Below, piece by piece: positions 1 through 8,976 of a stretch of DNA of 64,000 bases. The stretch covers positions 620,001 to 684,000 of the forward strand of contig NZ_CP015039.1 in NCBI RefSeq assembly GCF_002079305.1, written 5' to 3'. Under the pieces are notes generated by a model, which saw only the letters and a program-made list of their open reading frames with translations, had not been told where the DNA came from and did not search any database. The DNA comes from Rhodovulum sp. P5. GTDB lineage: Bacteria > Pseudomonadota > Alphaproteobacteria > Rhodobacterales > Rhodobacteraceae. Position 1 is the first letter of the stretch. The number at the start of each line of letters is the position of its first letter. The position numbers were made by a program, and so were the translations under genes.

Positions 1-83
1 ACGACCGGGCCGAAGACCGGATCGACGCCTGGACCGCGGAACTGGAAACCGACACCTTGTTCGATGAGGACGAGATCCTCTGA
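1..83 (+). CDS. C-terminal end of an unidentified protein (partial)
   Basis: An open frame enters from the left edge (first full codon at base 3) and stops at TGA 81-83. It encodes about 26 residues, rich in Asp and Glu and ending in FDEDEIL. The codons are GC-rich like the neighbours and the frame converges on the next gene with an 8-base gap, so this is probably the true end of a plus-strand gene. The fragment is too short to identify a family. Confidence 0.45.
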   Translation, partial: DRAEDRIDAWTAELETDTLFDEDEIL

Positions 84-91
84 CGCGCGCG

Positions 92-859
92 CTACCAGCG
101 GCCGCGCATCGCCCGCCACAAAAGCCCGCCGCGCCGGCGAAAGTCCGACGGGACAAGCCGCCCCTCTGCCACCCGCGCGGGGTCATCGACCGCGCGCGTC
201 AGGATCGGCCCGGCCAGCCATGCGATCCGGGCCGCCGGGATCGCGCATTCGGGGATCGCGTCCCGCTCTGCCTTCAGGGCCGCCAGATCCGCCGCCGCCC
301 GCGCGGCCAGTTCCCGCACCGCGCCCGGTCGCCCGTCAACCAGCGGCACGCGCCCCCGCGCCTCCAGTTCCGGCACGGCAACCAGCCAGTTCGCGACGCC
401 CATCGCATGGCCGAGCCGCCTGAGCGCGGCCTCCCCCCTTTCCGCGCCGAGAACACGCGCCGCCACCCAGAGCAGCGCGCCCGACGTCGCATCGATATGC
501 GTCTTGAACGCGGCGGCATCGTCGAACGGGTCGCGATAGATATCCCAGCGGCGCGCGGCGACGAGCCCGTCAAGAAGCCTTGCCTCCTCCGCCCCCAGAA
601 CCGACGCCAGCGGGGTCGCAACCTCATGCGCACGCACCGTGCCCCCGGCCGCGATTTCGCCCAGCACGTCGCGCCACCATTGCAGGCGCATCTCGGCAAT
701 CATCGGCTCCGCCGTCACCCAAGGGGCGCGGGCGACCTCCACATTGAAGGCGAACAGCGGGAACAGCCGGGCCCGCGCATCCACCGGCGCCGCCATGGTC
801 GCGAGAAACCGGTCGGGATCGCCACGGCGGACGATATCGGCGCAGGCATCCAGGCTCAC
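92..859 (-). CDS. Squalene/phytoene synthase family protein
   Basis: A 255-residue all-alpha protein of the squalene/phytoene synthase superfamily. The first substrate-binding region is seen as EMRLQWWRDVLGE near residue 60. The second Asp-rich motif expected near residue 155 is replaced by GVANWLVAVPEL, with no DxxxD. This resembles the NDUFAF6-like branch of the family, whose members lack the full catalytic set, so prenyl-coupling activity is doubtful. The start is a GTG overlapping the cimA stop in a GTGA arrangement, implying translational coupling to cimA. No other carotenoid or hopanoid gene is nearby. Family assignment is firm; function is open. Confidence 0.75.
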   Translation of the reverse strand: MSLDACADIVRRGDPDRFLATMAAPVDARARLFPLFAFNVEVARAPWVTAEPMIAEMRLQWWRDVLGEIAAGGTVRAHEVATPLASVLGAEEARLLDGLVAARRWDIYRDPFDDAAAFKTHIDATSGALLWVAARVLGAERGEAALRRLGHAMGVANWLVAVPELEARGRVPLVDGRPGAVRELAARAAADLAALKAERDAIPECAIPAARIAWLAGPILTRAVDDPARVAEGRLVPSDFRRRGGLLWRAMRGRW

Positions 860-2478
860 GGATGGGGCGCCTTGTCCCGCACCAGTTTCCAGACGATCGC
901 GTCCAGCAGCGCCTCGAACGAGGCATCGACGATATTGGCCGACACGCCCACCGTGGCCCAGCGCCGCCCCTGCCCGTCTTCGCTGTCGATGATCACACGG
1001 GTCACGGCCTCGGTCCCGCCATTGGTGATGCGCACCTTGAAGTCGACCAGCTTCATGTCGTCGATATAGGACTGGTAGGGTCCCAGATCCTTGGCCAGCG
1101 CACGCGACAACGCGTTGACCGGCCCGCTGTCGGTGCCATCGGGCCCAAGGCTTTCCGAGACCGACAATTTACGCTCCCCGTCCACCAGCACGACGACCAC
1201 GGCCTCCGACAGGCTTTTGGGGCGGCCCTGTTCGTCGCGGCGGCGTTCCACGGTCACGCGATACCGCTTGACCCGGAAGAATTCGGGCAACTGCTCCAGA
1301 TGCCGCCGGGCGATCAGTTCGAAACTGGCCTGCGCGGTATCATAGGAATAGCCCTGCCCCTCGCGCGTCTTGATCTCGTCCAAGATCGCGGGCAGGCGCG
1401 GGTCGTCCTTGGCGATCTCGATCCCGGCCTCGGTCAGGCGCTTGCGCAGGTTCGACTGCCCCGCCTGGTTCGACATCGGGATGACGCGGGCATTGCCGAC
1501 CAGCGCGGGGTCAATATGTTCGTAGGTCGAGGGGTCCTTCAGGATCGCGCTGGCATGCAGCCCCGCCTTGTGCGCAAAGGCCGAGGCGCCCACATAGGCC
1601 GCCGCCTTGCGCGGCACGCGGTTGAGGATATCGTCCAATAGGCGCGAGGCCCGGGTCAGCCCGGCCAGCGCCTCGTCCGTCACGCCGGTCTGGAAACGGC
1701 TGGCATAGGGTTCCTTCAGGGTCAGGGTCGGGATCAGCGTGGTCAGGTTGGCATTGCCGCAACGCTCCCCCAAGCCGTTGAGCGTGCCCTGAACCTGCCG
1801 CGCGCCCGCATCGATGGCCGCAAGGCTGCCCGCGACCGCATTGCCGGTGTCGTCATGGGTGTGGATGCCGATGGCCGTGCCGGGGATACCGCCCGCGATG
1901 ATCTCTGCGGTGATCTCGCCCACCTCATGGGGCAGCGTGCCGCCATTTGTGTCGCACAGCACGATCCAGCGCGCCCCGGCCTCATACGCCGCCTTGCAGC
2001 AGTCGAGCGCATAGGCGGGGTCGGATTTCCAGCCGTCAAAGAAATGTTCCGCATCGAACAACGCCTCGCGCCCCTGGGCCACCACATGGGCGATGGATTT
2101 CGCGATGTTCTCGATGTTCTCGTCGTGGGTGATGCCCAGCGCGGTGGTGACGTGGAAGTCATGGGTCTTGCCCACAAGGCACACACTTCCCGTGCCCGCA
2201 TTCATCACCGCGGCCAGCACTTCGTCATTCTCCGCGCTGCGGCCCGCGCGTTTGGTCATGCCGAAGGCGGTCAGTTTCGCGCGGGTCTGCGGGGCGGCGT
2301 CGAAGAACGCGCTGTCGGTGGGGTTCGCCCCGGGCCAGCCTCCCTCGATATAATCCACCCCAAGATCGTCCAGCGTGGCCGCGATGCGCAGCTTTTCGTC
2401 GGTGGAAAACTGCACCCCTTGGGTCTGCTGCCCGTCGCGAAGGGTCGTGTCGTAGAGGGAGAGGGGTTCCTTCGTCAT
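856..2478 (-). CDS. cimA: (R)-citramalate synthase
   Basis: A 540-residue DRE-TIM metallolyase. The N-terminal TIM-barrel signature LYDTTLRDGQQTQGVQFS and the HTHDDTGNAVAGS and NGLGERCGNANL motifs are clear, and the C-terminal third is a LeuA-type allosteric dimerisation domain. The sequence follows the CimA/TIGR00977 pattern (IEGGWPGANPTD) rather than that of 2-isopropylmalate synthase. The reaction is acetyl-CoA plus pyruvate to (R)-citramalate, the threonine-independent entry to isoleucine. ATG at 2478 has GGAGG eight bases upstream. It lies 100 bases downstream of cysS on the same strand. Confidence 0.9.
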   Translation of the reverse strand: MTKEPLSLYDTTLRDGQQTQGVQFSTDEKLRIAATLDDLGVDYIEGGWPGANPTDSAFFDAAPQTRAKLTAFGMTKRAGRSAENDEVLAAVMNAGTGSVCLVGKTHDFHVTTALGITHDENIENIAKSIAHVVAQGREALFDAEHFFDGWKSDPAYALDCCKAAYEAGARWIVLCDTNGGTLPHEVGEITAEIIAGGIPGTAIGIHTHDDTGNAVAGSLAAIDAGARQVQGTLNGLGERCGNANLTTLIPTLTLKEPYASRFQTGVTDEALAGLTRASRLLDDILNRVPRKAAAYVGASAFAHKAGLHASAILKDPSTYEHIDPALVGNARVIPMSNQAGQSNLRKRLTEAGIEIAKDDPRLPAILDEIKTREGQGYSYDTAQASFELIARRHLEQLPEFFRVKRYRVTVERRRDEQGRPKSLSEAVVVVLVDGERKLSVSESLGPDGTDSGPVNALSRALAKDLGPYQSYIDDMKLVDFKVRITNGGTEAVTRVIIDSEDGQGRRWATVGVSANIVDASFEALLDAIVWKLVRDKAPHP

Positions 2479-2578
2479 TGACGTGCCTCCATCCCCATCT
2501 GCCCCTGTTCGGGCCGATAGCCCGGACAGCGCCCGACCGTTCTACGGGCGCTGGGGCATGTCATGCAGACCAACGGGC

Positions 2579-3961
2579 TCACGCGACCCCCTCCAGCTTC
2601 GCCGCATCGAACCCGGCGCCCGGCACCAGTTCGACGCCTGCCTTGCTCATCCGGACCTCGACACCCGCCGCGACAAGCGCCGCCTTCAGGCGGTCCACTT
2701 CCGCGAAGTTCTTTGTTTCCATGGCTTTCGCGCGTTCTGTTGCCAGCCGCTCCGCCCAACCGTCAAGATCGCTGGCACCTGCGTCTGCCCAATCCCCCAG
2801 ATCGTCGCCCAAAAGGCCCAACAGCCCGGCCGATGCTTTCAGGGCCGCCGCCTCACCTGCACCGGCCAGCGCGTGCAACGCCGCAATCGCGCCCGCGGTG
2901 TTCAGATCGTCCCTCAGCGCACCGATCACCTCGGGCGCGGGGCTCGACGCGGGTTCGATACCCGCGGTGAGCCCACGCCACTTGCGCAGCGTGCCCTCTG
3001 CCTCCCGCGCCTTCTCCGCCGTCCAGTCCATCGGCTTGCGGTAATGCGTGCCCAAAAAGACGAAGCGGATCACCTCACCCGGGATGCCCTGTTCCAGCAG
3101 TTCATGCACGGTGAAGAAGTTGCCCAAGGACTTGGACATCTTCTTCCCCTCCACCTGCAACATCTCGTTATGCATCCAGACCCGCGCGAAATCGCCGCCC
3201 GGATGGGCACAGCAGCTTTGCGCGATCTCGTTCTCATGGTGGGGGAACATCAGGTCGTTGCCGCCGCCGTGGATATCAAAGCTCTCACCCAAAAGCGCAT
3301 GGCTCATCGCCGAGCATTCGATATGCCAGCCCGGCCGACCACGGCCCCAGGGGCTGTCCCACCCCGGCTGATCGTCCGAGGACGGCTTCCACAGCACAAA
3401 ATCCATCGGGTCGCGTTTGTAGGGCGCAACCTCCACCCGCGCGCCCGCGATCATGTCGTCCAGCGACCGACCCGAAAGCCGGCCATAGGCGTCATAGCTT
3501 TTCACATCGAACAGCACATGCCCCTCGGCCGCATAGGCATGGCCGCCCGCGATCAGTGCCTCAATCATCGCGATCATCTCGCCGATATAGGCGGTGGCAT
3601 GGGGTTCGATGAACCGCGGATCGGCGGAGTAATCCACGCCCAGCGCCGCCATGTCGTGGTGATACCACTCGGTCGTCGTGCGGGTCAGCTCGTCGATGGA
3701 AATCCCCCGCTCCGCCGCCCGGGCGATGATCTTGTCTTCCACATCGGTGATGTTGCGCACATAGGTGACGTGGTCGGCCCCGTAGTGGTGCTGCAACAAC
3801 CGGTAGAGCACGTCGAACACCACCGCGGGACGGGCATTGCCCATATGGGCGCGGTCATAGACGGTGGGCCCGCAGACATACATCCGCACATTCGACGGGT
3901 CGATCGGCTGAAACCGCTCTTTCTGCCGGGTTTTCGTGTTGTAAAGGCGGATGTCGGTCAT
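2579..3961 (-). CDS. cysS: Cysteinyl-tRNA synthetase
   Basis: A class I aminoacyl-tRNA synthetase of about 460 residues, full length for the family. The HIGH-type motif is HMGN at residues 39-42, preceded by the zinc ligand Cys30 in YVCGPTVYD. Further metal-site residues lie in GWHIECSAM and [14 protein letters not shown], and KMSKSLGNF lies near residue 270. A TTG lies in frame at 3967, but ATG 3961 is preferred because AAGGA sits eight bases upstream of it. It charges tRNA-Cys in the cytoplasm. Confidence 0.95.
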   Translation of the reverse strand: MTDIRLYNTKTRQKERFQPIDPSNVRMYVCGPTVYDRAHMGNARPAVVFDVLYRLLQHHYGADHVTYVRNITDVEDKIIARAAERGISIDELTRTTTEWYHHDMAALGVDYSADPRFIEPHATAYIGEMIAMIEALIAGGHAYAAEGHVLFDVKSYDAYGRLSGRSLDDMIAGARVEVAPYKRDPMDFVLWKPSSDDQPGWDSPWGRGRPGWHIECSAMSHALLGESFDIHGGGNDLMFPHHENEIAQSCCAHPGGDFARVWMHNEMLQVEGKKMSKSLGNFFTVHELLEQGIPGEVIRFVFLGTHYRKPMDWTAEKAREAEGTLRKWRGLTAGIEPASSPAPEVIGALRDDLNTAGAIAALHALAGAGEAAALKASAGLLGLLGDDLGDWADAGASDLDGWAERLATERAKAMETKNFAEVDRLKAALVAAGVEVRMSKAGVELVPGAGFDAAKLEGVA

Positions 3962-4164
3962 GGGCAAAATCCTTCACGCGCGTCCCGCGGCGGGTTCTGG
4001 CACATATCCAAGGTGAAGGAAATACGACGCCGGCCCGCCCGATCGGGTGTCAGCCGGGAATGCAGCAGGGGGTGTTGCAGCGGTTCGTCATGGCAGTGTC
4101 ATAGCAGCGGGTCCAAACTCTGCCAAGACCGCGTGAACAGTGCCCCGAGTCGAAGGAGCGCCCC

Positions 4165-4506
4165 ATGACCGAAGACCAGATCATCGCCTTTTGCGACGCC
4201 CTGCCGGGGGCCGTGCGTGACCACCCCTTCGGCCCGGAAACCGACGTCTGGAAGGTCGGCGACAAGATCTTCGCCCTGATGGCCGTGGGTTCTGCCCATG
4301 TCTCGCTGAAATGCGCCGACCCGGACTATGCCGAGATGCTGATCTCGGTCGGGCGTGCGGGCAAGGCGCCCTATCTGCCGCGCGGCGGCTGGATCTATGT
4401 CGATGCGACCGCGCTGGACGATGACGAGATGACCCATCGCCTGCAGGAAAGCTACGACACGGTGCGATCGCACCTGCCCAAGCGGGTGCAGGCCGAACTG
4501 GGCTGA
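4165..4506 (+). CDS. MmcQ/YjbR family DNA-binding protein
   Basis: A 113-residue protein with the compact YjbR/CyaY-like fold pattern: an N-terminal helix with PGAVRDHPFGPETDVWKVG, then KIFALM, VSLKC and a C-terminal SYDTVRSHLPK. A GGAG ribosome site precedes ATG 4165. Members of the family bind nucleic acid non-specifically, but their physiological role is poorly known. It is a single gene, divergent from cysS and 72 bases upstream of the decarboxylase. Confidence 0.8.
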   Translation: MTEDQIIAFCDALPGAVRDHPFGPETDVWKVGDKIFALMAVGSAHVSLKCADPDYAEMLISVGRAGKAPYLPRGGWIYVDATALDDDEMTHRLQESYDTVRSHLPKRVQAELG

Positions 4507-4578
4507 GGCGTCGCGGGCCCTTGTCCTGTCCTTTCGCCGGCACTAACCCGGCCCAAGACAACTGACGGGACATGGGCG

Positions 4579-5961
4579 ATGAACCACGACGATCTGGCGC
4601 ATTGGTCGAAACGCGCGGCCGACTGGATCCGCGCGTATCACACCGGGCTGCGCGACCGGCCCGTCCGGCCCCGGGCCACCCCGGGCGAGACGGCGGCGAA
4701 ACTGCCCGCGCAGGCCCCCGAGACGGCGGAGCCGATGGACGCGATCTTCGCGGATTTCGAGGCGCTGGTGCCCGGCGCCATGACCCATTGGCAGCATCCG
4801 CGCTTCTTTGCCTATTTCCCGGCAAATGCCGCGCCCGCCTCGATGCTGGCCGAGCAACTGGCCAACGGGATGGCGGCGCAATGCATGCTCTGGCAGACCT
4901 CCCCCGCCGGGACCGAGATCGAAGAGGTCATGGTCGGCTGGATGCGCGACGCGCTGGGCCTCTCCCCCGAATTCACCGGCACGATCCATGACAGCGCCAC
5001 CACCGCCACGCTGTCCGCGATCCTGACCATGCGCGAACGCGCCTTGGGCTGGGCCGGGCTGGATGAGGGGCTTTCGGGCCAGCCGCGCCTGCGGCTTTAT
5101 GCCAGTGGTCAGGCCCACAGTTCCGTGGACAAGGCCGCACGTTTGTCGGGGATCGGGCAGGCCAATCTAGTCAGGGTCGCGACCGATGCCGATGATGCGA
5201 TGGATCCGGGCGCGCTTGACGCCGCGATCCGGGCCGATCTGGCGGCGGGATATCGGCCAGCGGGTCTGATCCTGTGCGTCGGGGCGACCGGCGTCGGGGC
5301 CTGCGACCGGATCGAAGAAACACTTGCCGTCGCCCGGGCGCATGACCTTTACACCCATGTCGATGCGGCATGGGCCGGATCGGCGATGATCTGCCCGGAA
5401 TTCCGCCCGCTCTGGCATGGCATCGACGGGGCGGATTCCATCGTGGTGAACCCGCATAAATGGCTGGGCGTGCAATTCGACTGCTCCCTCCAGTTCCTTG
5501 CCGATCCTGCGCCGCAGGTACAGACGCTGGGTTTGCGACCGGACTACCTGCAAACGCTGGGTCAGGCACAGGTCACCGATTTCAACGAATGGACGGTGCC
5601 GCTGGGCCGCCGCTTCCGGGCGCTGAAATTGTGGTTCGTGCTCAGGGCCTATGGGTTGGAGGGTCTGCGCGCCCGCATCCGCAACCATGTCGCCTGGGCG
5701 GCAGAGGCGCGCGATGCCCTGGCTGCCCTGCCGGGGGTCAAGATCGTCACGGAACCGCGCCTGTCGCTGTTCTCCTTTGCGCTGGACGACGATGCCCGGA
5801 CCGAAGCGTTGCTGCGGCGCATCAATGATGACGGGCGGATCTACCTGACGCAGACGCGCCATGCGGGCCGGTTCGTGATCAGGGTTCAGGTCGGGCAGTT
5901 CGACTGCACCCGCGACGACGTGATGATGATCCCGACCGTGGTCGGCGCGCTGCTGGACTGA
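4579..5961 (+). CDS. PLP-dependent group II (aromatic L-amino acid-type) decarboxylase
   Basis: A 460-residue fold-type I PLP enzyme of the DDC/TDC family. It has the N-terminal HWQHPRFFAYFPAN, substrate-loop WQTSPAGTEIE, the PLP Asp in HVDAAWAGS and the Schiff-base lysine in NPHKW (Lys294). Homologues decarboxylate aromatic amino acids or act as aromatic aldehyde synthases; the substrate cannot be read from the sequence. No transporter or catabolic partner adjoins it. A short 6-bp hairpin follows the stop codon. Confidence 0.87.
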   Translation: MNHDDLAHWSKRAADWIRAYHTGLRDRPVRPRATPGETAAKLPAQAPETAEPMDAIFADFEALVPGAMTHWQHPRFFAYFPANAAPASMLAEQLANGMAAQCMLWQTSPAGTEIEEVMVGWMRDALGLSPEFTGTIHDSATTATLSAILTMRERALGWAGLDEGLSGQPRLRLYASGQAHSSVDKAARLSGIGQANLVRVATDADDAMDPGALDAAIRADLAAGYRPAGLILCVGATGVGACDRIEETLAVARAHDLYTHVDAAWAGSAMICPEFRPLWHGIDGADSIVVNPHKWLGVQFDCSLQFLADPAPQVQTLGLRPDYLQTLGQAQVTDFNEWTVPLGRRFRALKLWFVLRAYGLEGLRARIRNHVAWAAEARDALAALPGVKIVTEPRLSLFSFALDDDARTEALLRRINDDGRIYLTQTRHAGRFVIRVQVGQFDCTRDDVMMIPTVVGALLD

Positions 5962-5964
5962 GCC

Positions 5965-5983
5965 CGCACCGCACATGGGTGCG
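5965..5983. terminator. Short hairpin after the decarboxylase gene
   Basis: CGCACC (5965-5970) pairs with GGTGCG (5978-5983) across a 7-base loop, just after the decarboxylase stop codon. There is no following T-run, so termination is only a possibility. Confidence 0.25.
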
Positions 5984-6175
5984 CCGGGACTGTCTTGACT
6001 TCCGTTCCGGTTGTCCGACACTCGACCTGTGGAGTCGCGCGCTTGCGAGTGTCGGGCCATCCCGTCGCGATCCGGCCTTTCGGGCCTTGGCCCGCTTGGT
6101 CCGAACACGGGCCCCAGTGGGCGGCACTGGCGGCAGACCCGACAGACCGCAGCGCCAAACCCGGAGGGAGAAGCA

Positions 6176-6952
6176 ATGGATCCCGTCCACGAAGCGTTAC
6201 GCCGATGCGTTCTGCACGCATGGACGAACCTTGCCGGCCAGCAGGCGTTCAAGAACGTGGCCATCGACCAGAACCTGATCGACTGGAAGATCGAAGGCAT
6301 GGCGACGGCCAACGAACAGATCTCGGCACGGCTCAGTTGCGGCGACAGCGCCAATCGTATGTGCGAAATCCTGTCGGGATCCGCGATGGCGAACATCAAG
6401 AGCGCGGATAACGCGAATGCGGTGGACTTGTCCGACGACCAACGGGTTCTGGGCGCGCTGCGATCGATGAAAAGCCTGCCGGGATATATCCTTGTCCGGA
6501 TCAACGTCTCGGGCGGTGCGGCCGGCCATGCCTATATCTTTCTCAGCCTCGACCGGGGCACCAACGATCCGTTGACCGGGCATATCTACCAGACCAATGT
6601 CGGCATCCATCGCGACACGGCCTTCGGACTGAAGCAATGGGTCGAGGATCCGAAATCGCAGACGGTCGTCGATCTGGCTGAGCATTTCGAGGAGTTGAGG
6701 TCCCTTTGCGGGATCGGCGACGGGCCGCATACCCTTCCCAACCTCGTCTACGAAAAACAGTTCACGCTGACCGACACGCCGCTGAAACTGTCCGACGCAC
6801 TGGGCATCCAGAGTGCAAGGCAGACCGGGAACCCGGCCTCGGTCAGCTTCATGTGGACCCCGATGAACGGGTCGGTGCTTTACAAGAACGTCGTCAAGAT
6901 CAGGGCGATCACAGAGGCCGGACAGATCAAGGCCCAAGGCACGTTCTTCTAG
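6176..6952 (+). CDS. Uncharacterised protein with a possible papain-like Cys/His pair
   Basis: A 258-residue protein not matched to a known family. The start is placed at ATG 6176 because GGAGGGAG lies just upstream; the frame is open further upstream, but that part has biased composition. It has no signal peptide or membrane segment. LSCGDSANRMCEIL (around residues 57-70) is followed by an FLS-type beta strand within GGAAGHAYIFLSL (around 115-127). A Cys at the start of a helix followed by a His-bearing strand recalls the papain-like fold of many peptidases, transglutaminases and toxin domains. This is inference from pattern only. It stands alone, next to an inserted mobile element. Confidence 0.6.
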   Translation: MDPVHEALRRCVLHAWTNLAGQQAFKNVAIDQNLIDWKIEGMATANEQISARLSCGDSANRMCEILSGSAMANIKSADNANAVDLSDDQRVLGALRSMKSLPGYILVRINVSGGAAGHAYIFLSLDRGTNDPLTGHIYQTNVGIHRDTAFGLKQWVEDPKSQTVVDLAEHFEELRSLCGIGDGPHTLPNLVYEKQFTLTDTPLKLSDALGIQSARQTGNPASVSFMWTPMNGSVLYKNVVKIRAITEAGQIKAQGTFF

Positions 6953-6968
6953 GCTTGGGATGACCTAA

Positions 6969-7265
6969 CAGGCTGCTGAAAAAGCACACGACATGCGTCT
7001 ACGGTCGAGAGCTTTCGGAACATCGTCCCCAAGCTGGTCCGGGCGACCAGCCCGGGCCGCGCCCGACCCTCCCCGCGGGAGGGCGCATTGGCGATGTCCT
7101 CCAGATCCCGTAAGTCGTTCGGACTTTTGAGATTAACCGATCGGCACGAGCGCTTCGATGCGCCCACCCAGGGTCGGGCGCGGCCCTACTCGCCTTGCTG
7201 CACCGTTGCTTACAACGAACGGTATTCTCTTGCGATGGCGGGATTTCTGGTTTTTCAGCAGCCTG
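6969..7265. mobile_element. MITE-like non-autonomous element, IS5-type target duplication (copy 1)
   Basis: This 297-bp element is bounded by perfect 15-bp terminal inverted repeats, CAGGCTGCTGAAAAA at 6969-6983 and its complement at 7251-7265. It is flanked by a 4-bp direct repeat CTAA (6965-6968 and 7266-7269), which fits the YTAR target preference of IS5-family elements. Internally a perfect 17-bp inverted repeat (7054-7070 and 7170-7186) would form a long hairpin. No reading frame of transposase size is present. A degenerate second copy in opposite orientation lies at about 54242-54531. This accounts for the whole 6953-7265 gap. Confidence 0.85.
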
Positions 7266-7847
7266 CTAAAACCGGAACGAGGCGCGAAGCCCCGCGGTAG
7301 TGGCATCGGCCCCGGTGCCAGAATTACCGAACTCGTCGAAATCTTGATAGGTCACCTCGGCCCCCAGAACGAAGGACGGCGTCACCGAGAAATCCACCCC
7401 CGCCCCAAGCAGGACACCGGTGCCCTCGCCCAGCGACGTCTCTGCCGTGGCGGCCCCGGCGGTCGCATAGGCCATCGTCCGCCCGAAATCGAACCCGTAC
7501 TGGCCCTTCAGCCGAAGGACGTGGTCGATATCCTCGTCCATGACCGTCAGGTCGGGGCGTGCGTAATCGACCTCGATCCCCATCACGTGCCGGCCAAGAT
7601 CCCAGCGATAGCCCGCGTGAAAGCCCGTGACCGCCCTGTCGTCGTCGCCACTGGCACTGTCCAGATCCGAATAGACGAACTGAATACCCGCATAGCTGCC
7701 TTGCCAGTCACCGCCGGTTCCGGACGAACCGACGTAAGACAGAACCGGCCCCTCTTCCGCAGCCCCGGTGCCCTCGGCCGCCGCGGGCATGGCAAGAACC
7801 GCAGCCAAGCCGAGCGCGAGCAGCACGGATTTGCGATGCGGTCTCAT
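7266..7847 (-). CDS. Outer-membrane beta-barrel protein
   Basis: A 193-residue precursor starting at ATG 7847 with GAAGGG upstream. A Sec signal peptide of about 24 residues ends in AMPAAAEG. The mature part alternates polar and hydrophobic residues (WQGSYAGIQF, GYRWDLGRHVMGIEVDYA, LKGQYGFDFG, SFVLGAEVTYQDF) and ends in the terminal-Phe strand TTAGLRASFRF, as in OmpA-like/Omp25-type barrels. The TAG stop codon lies exactly in the CTAA target duplication of the adjacent mobile element, so the insertion sits at the end of the frame and leaves the protein intact. Its own terminator may have been displaced. Confidence 0.75.
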   Translation of the reverse strand: MRPHRKSVLLALGLAAVLAMPAAAEGTGAAEEGPVLSYVGSSGTGGDWQGSYAGIQFVYSDLDSASGDDDRAVTGFHAGYRWDLGRHVMGIEVDYARPDLTVMDEDIDHVLRLKGQYGFDFGRTMAYATAGAATAETSLGEGTGVLLGAGVDFSVTPSFVLGAEVTYQDFDEFGNSGTGADATTAGLRASFRF

Positions 7848-8055
7848 GACGGGCCCTTCGGGTTTGGGGGATTCGCAATGAATCCCGCTGCTTTGGGGTA
7901 ATTCTACATTCAATTTCTTAACCCTGCTATCACAATGAAATTTGATGGATTTTCCGGGGCCGAACGTGACGCAGACGCGACAGGCCCGGATGGCTTGCCA
8001 TGCAGAAATGCCGCCCATAGCCTTGGGGACAGCCCCCTTCGCCTGCAAGGTTCCC

Positions 8056-8907
8056 ATGATCCACCTGCGCCTGATCCCCCTGCTGCTGTTGCTCCTCTGG
8101 CCAACGGCCAGCCTCGCCCAGTCGGACCGGTGGCCGGACCATGCGGACCTATACGTCAACGATATCGCCGGGATCATCGACGCCCCGGCAGAGGACCGGT
8201 TGCGGGCGATCTTACGGGCGCTGCGGTCTGACACCGGTGTCGAGATGACCGTACTGACGATCGGGGCGCGCCGGGATTATGTCGAGGGCGAAACCCTGGC
8301 CGGTTTCGCGAAGACCCTGTTCAACATCTGGGGCGTCGGCGATGCCGAGCGGAATGACGGCATCCTTGTCCTTGTGGCACATGACGACCGGGCAATGCGC
8401 ATTGCGCTCGGGTCGGGCTATTCCAGCGACTGGAACACAGTCGCGCAGGCGGTGATCGACGACAGCTTCCTGCCCCGGTTCCGGGAAGACCGATATTCCG
8501 CGGGGATCTTGGAAGGCACCGAGGCCACCATCGCCCGGATTGCCCGCCCCCACGCCGCGGGCGCGGAACCGCCCCAGGGTACCAGTTTCTCCCTGCGCGA
8601 TCTGGCTGTCCTTGCGGGCTTCTCGATCCTTGCGGTGTTTCTGGTTCTGAAAAGGAAGCTCGGGGATGTCGGCTACCGTATGCGCCGCTGCCCGAACTGT
8701 GGGCAGAGGGGTCTGCACCGGGACCGGCGGGTCCTGTCGAAAGCCACCCCAAACACGCCGGGCCTGCGCGAGACCGAGATTACCTGCCGCAACTGCGACT
8801 ATCGCGACCGTAGGACCGAGGACATTCCGCCCCGATCCGCAAAGGGCGACCCCGGTGATTTCGGCGGCGGCACGTCCTCTGGCGGCGGCGCCAGCGGGCG
8901 TTGGTAG
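8056..8907 (+). CDS. TPM-domain protein with C-terminal zinc-ribbon-like segment
   Basis: A 283-residue protein starting at ATG 8056 (AAGG upstream), chosen because it begins a clear signal peptide MIHLRLIPLLLLLLWPTASLAQS. The next ~150 residues are a TPM domain (YVNDIAGIID near the start, NDGILVLVAHDDRAMRIALG, then the FREDRYSAGI helix). A transmembrane helix follows (LAVLAGFSILAVFLVL). The cytoplasmic end has two CxxC pairs (CPNCGQRG and CRNCDYRD) and a Gly/Ser-rich tail FGGGTSSGGGASGRW. This is the YgcG-like layout: periplasmic TPM, one helix, Gly-rich end. Proposed roles of TPM proteins include photosystem repair and phosphatase-like activity; none is established here. Confidence 0.8.
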   Translation: MIHLRLIPLLLLLLWPTASLAQSDRWPDHADLYVNDIAGIIDAPAEDRLRAILRALRSDTGVEMTVLTIGARRDYVEGETLAGFAKTLFNIWGVGDAERNDGILVLVAHDDRAMRIALGSGYSSDWNTVAQAVIDDSFLPRFREDRYSAGILEGTEATIARIARPHAAGAEPPQGTSFSLRDLAVLAGFSILAVFLVLKRKLGDVGYRMRRCPNCGQRGLHRDRRVLSKATPNTPGLRETEITCRNCDYRDRRTEDIPPRSAKGDPGDFGGGTSSGGGASGRW

Positions 8908-8976
8908 AGGGCTCTGGACAAGCCTTGCCCGGCCCGGCTAGCTCTCGGTGCGAAGAAGACGGGGTGGGAGACTTCC

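Noticed and set aside
6011..6175. N-terminal extension of the orphan protein gene
   Set aside because: The extension is Arg/Pro/Ser-rich and the strong GGAGGGAG site is directly before ATG 6176.
6953..7265. Short open frames within the inserted element on both strands
   Set aside because: They run through inverted repeats, lack ribosome sites and are not kept in the second copy.
7942..8055. Longer N-terminus for the TPM-domain protein
   Set aside because: It would bury the signal peptide 38 residues inside the protein.
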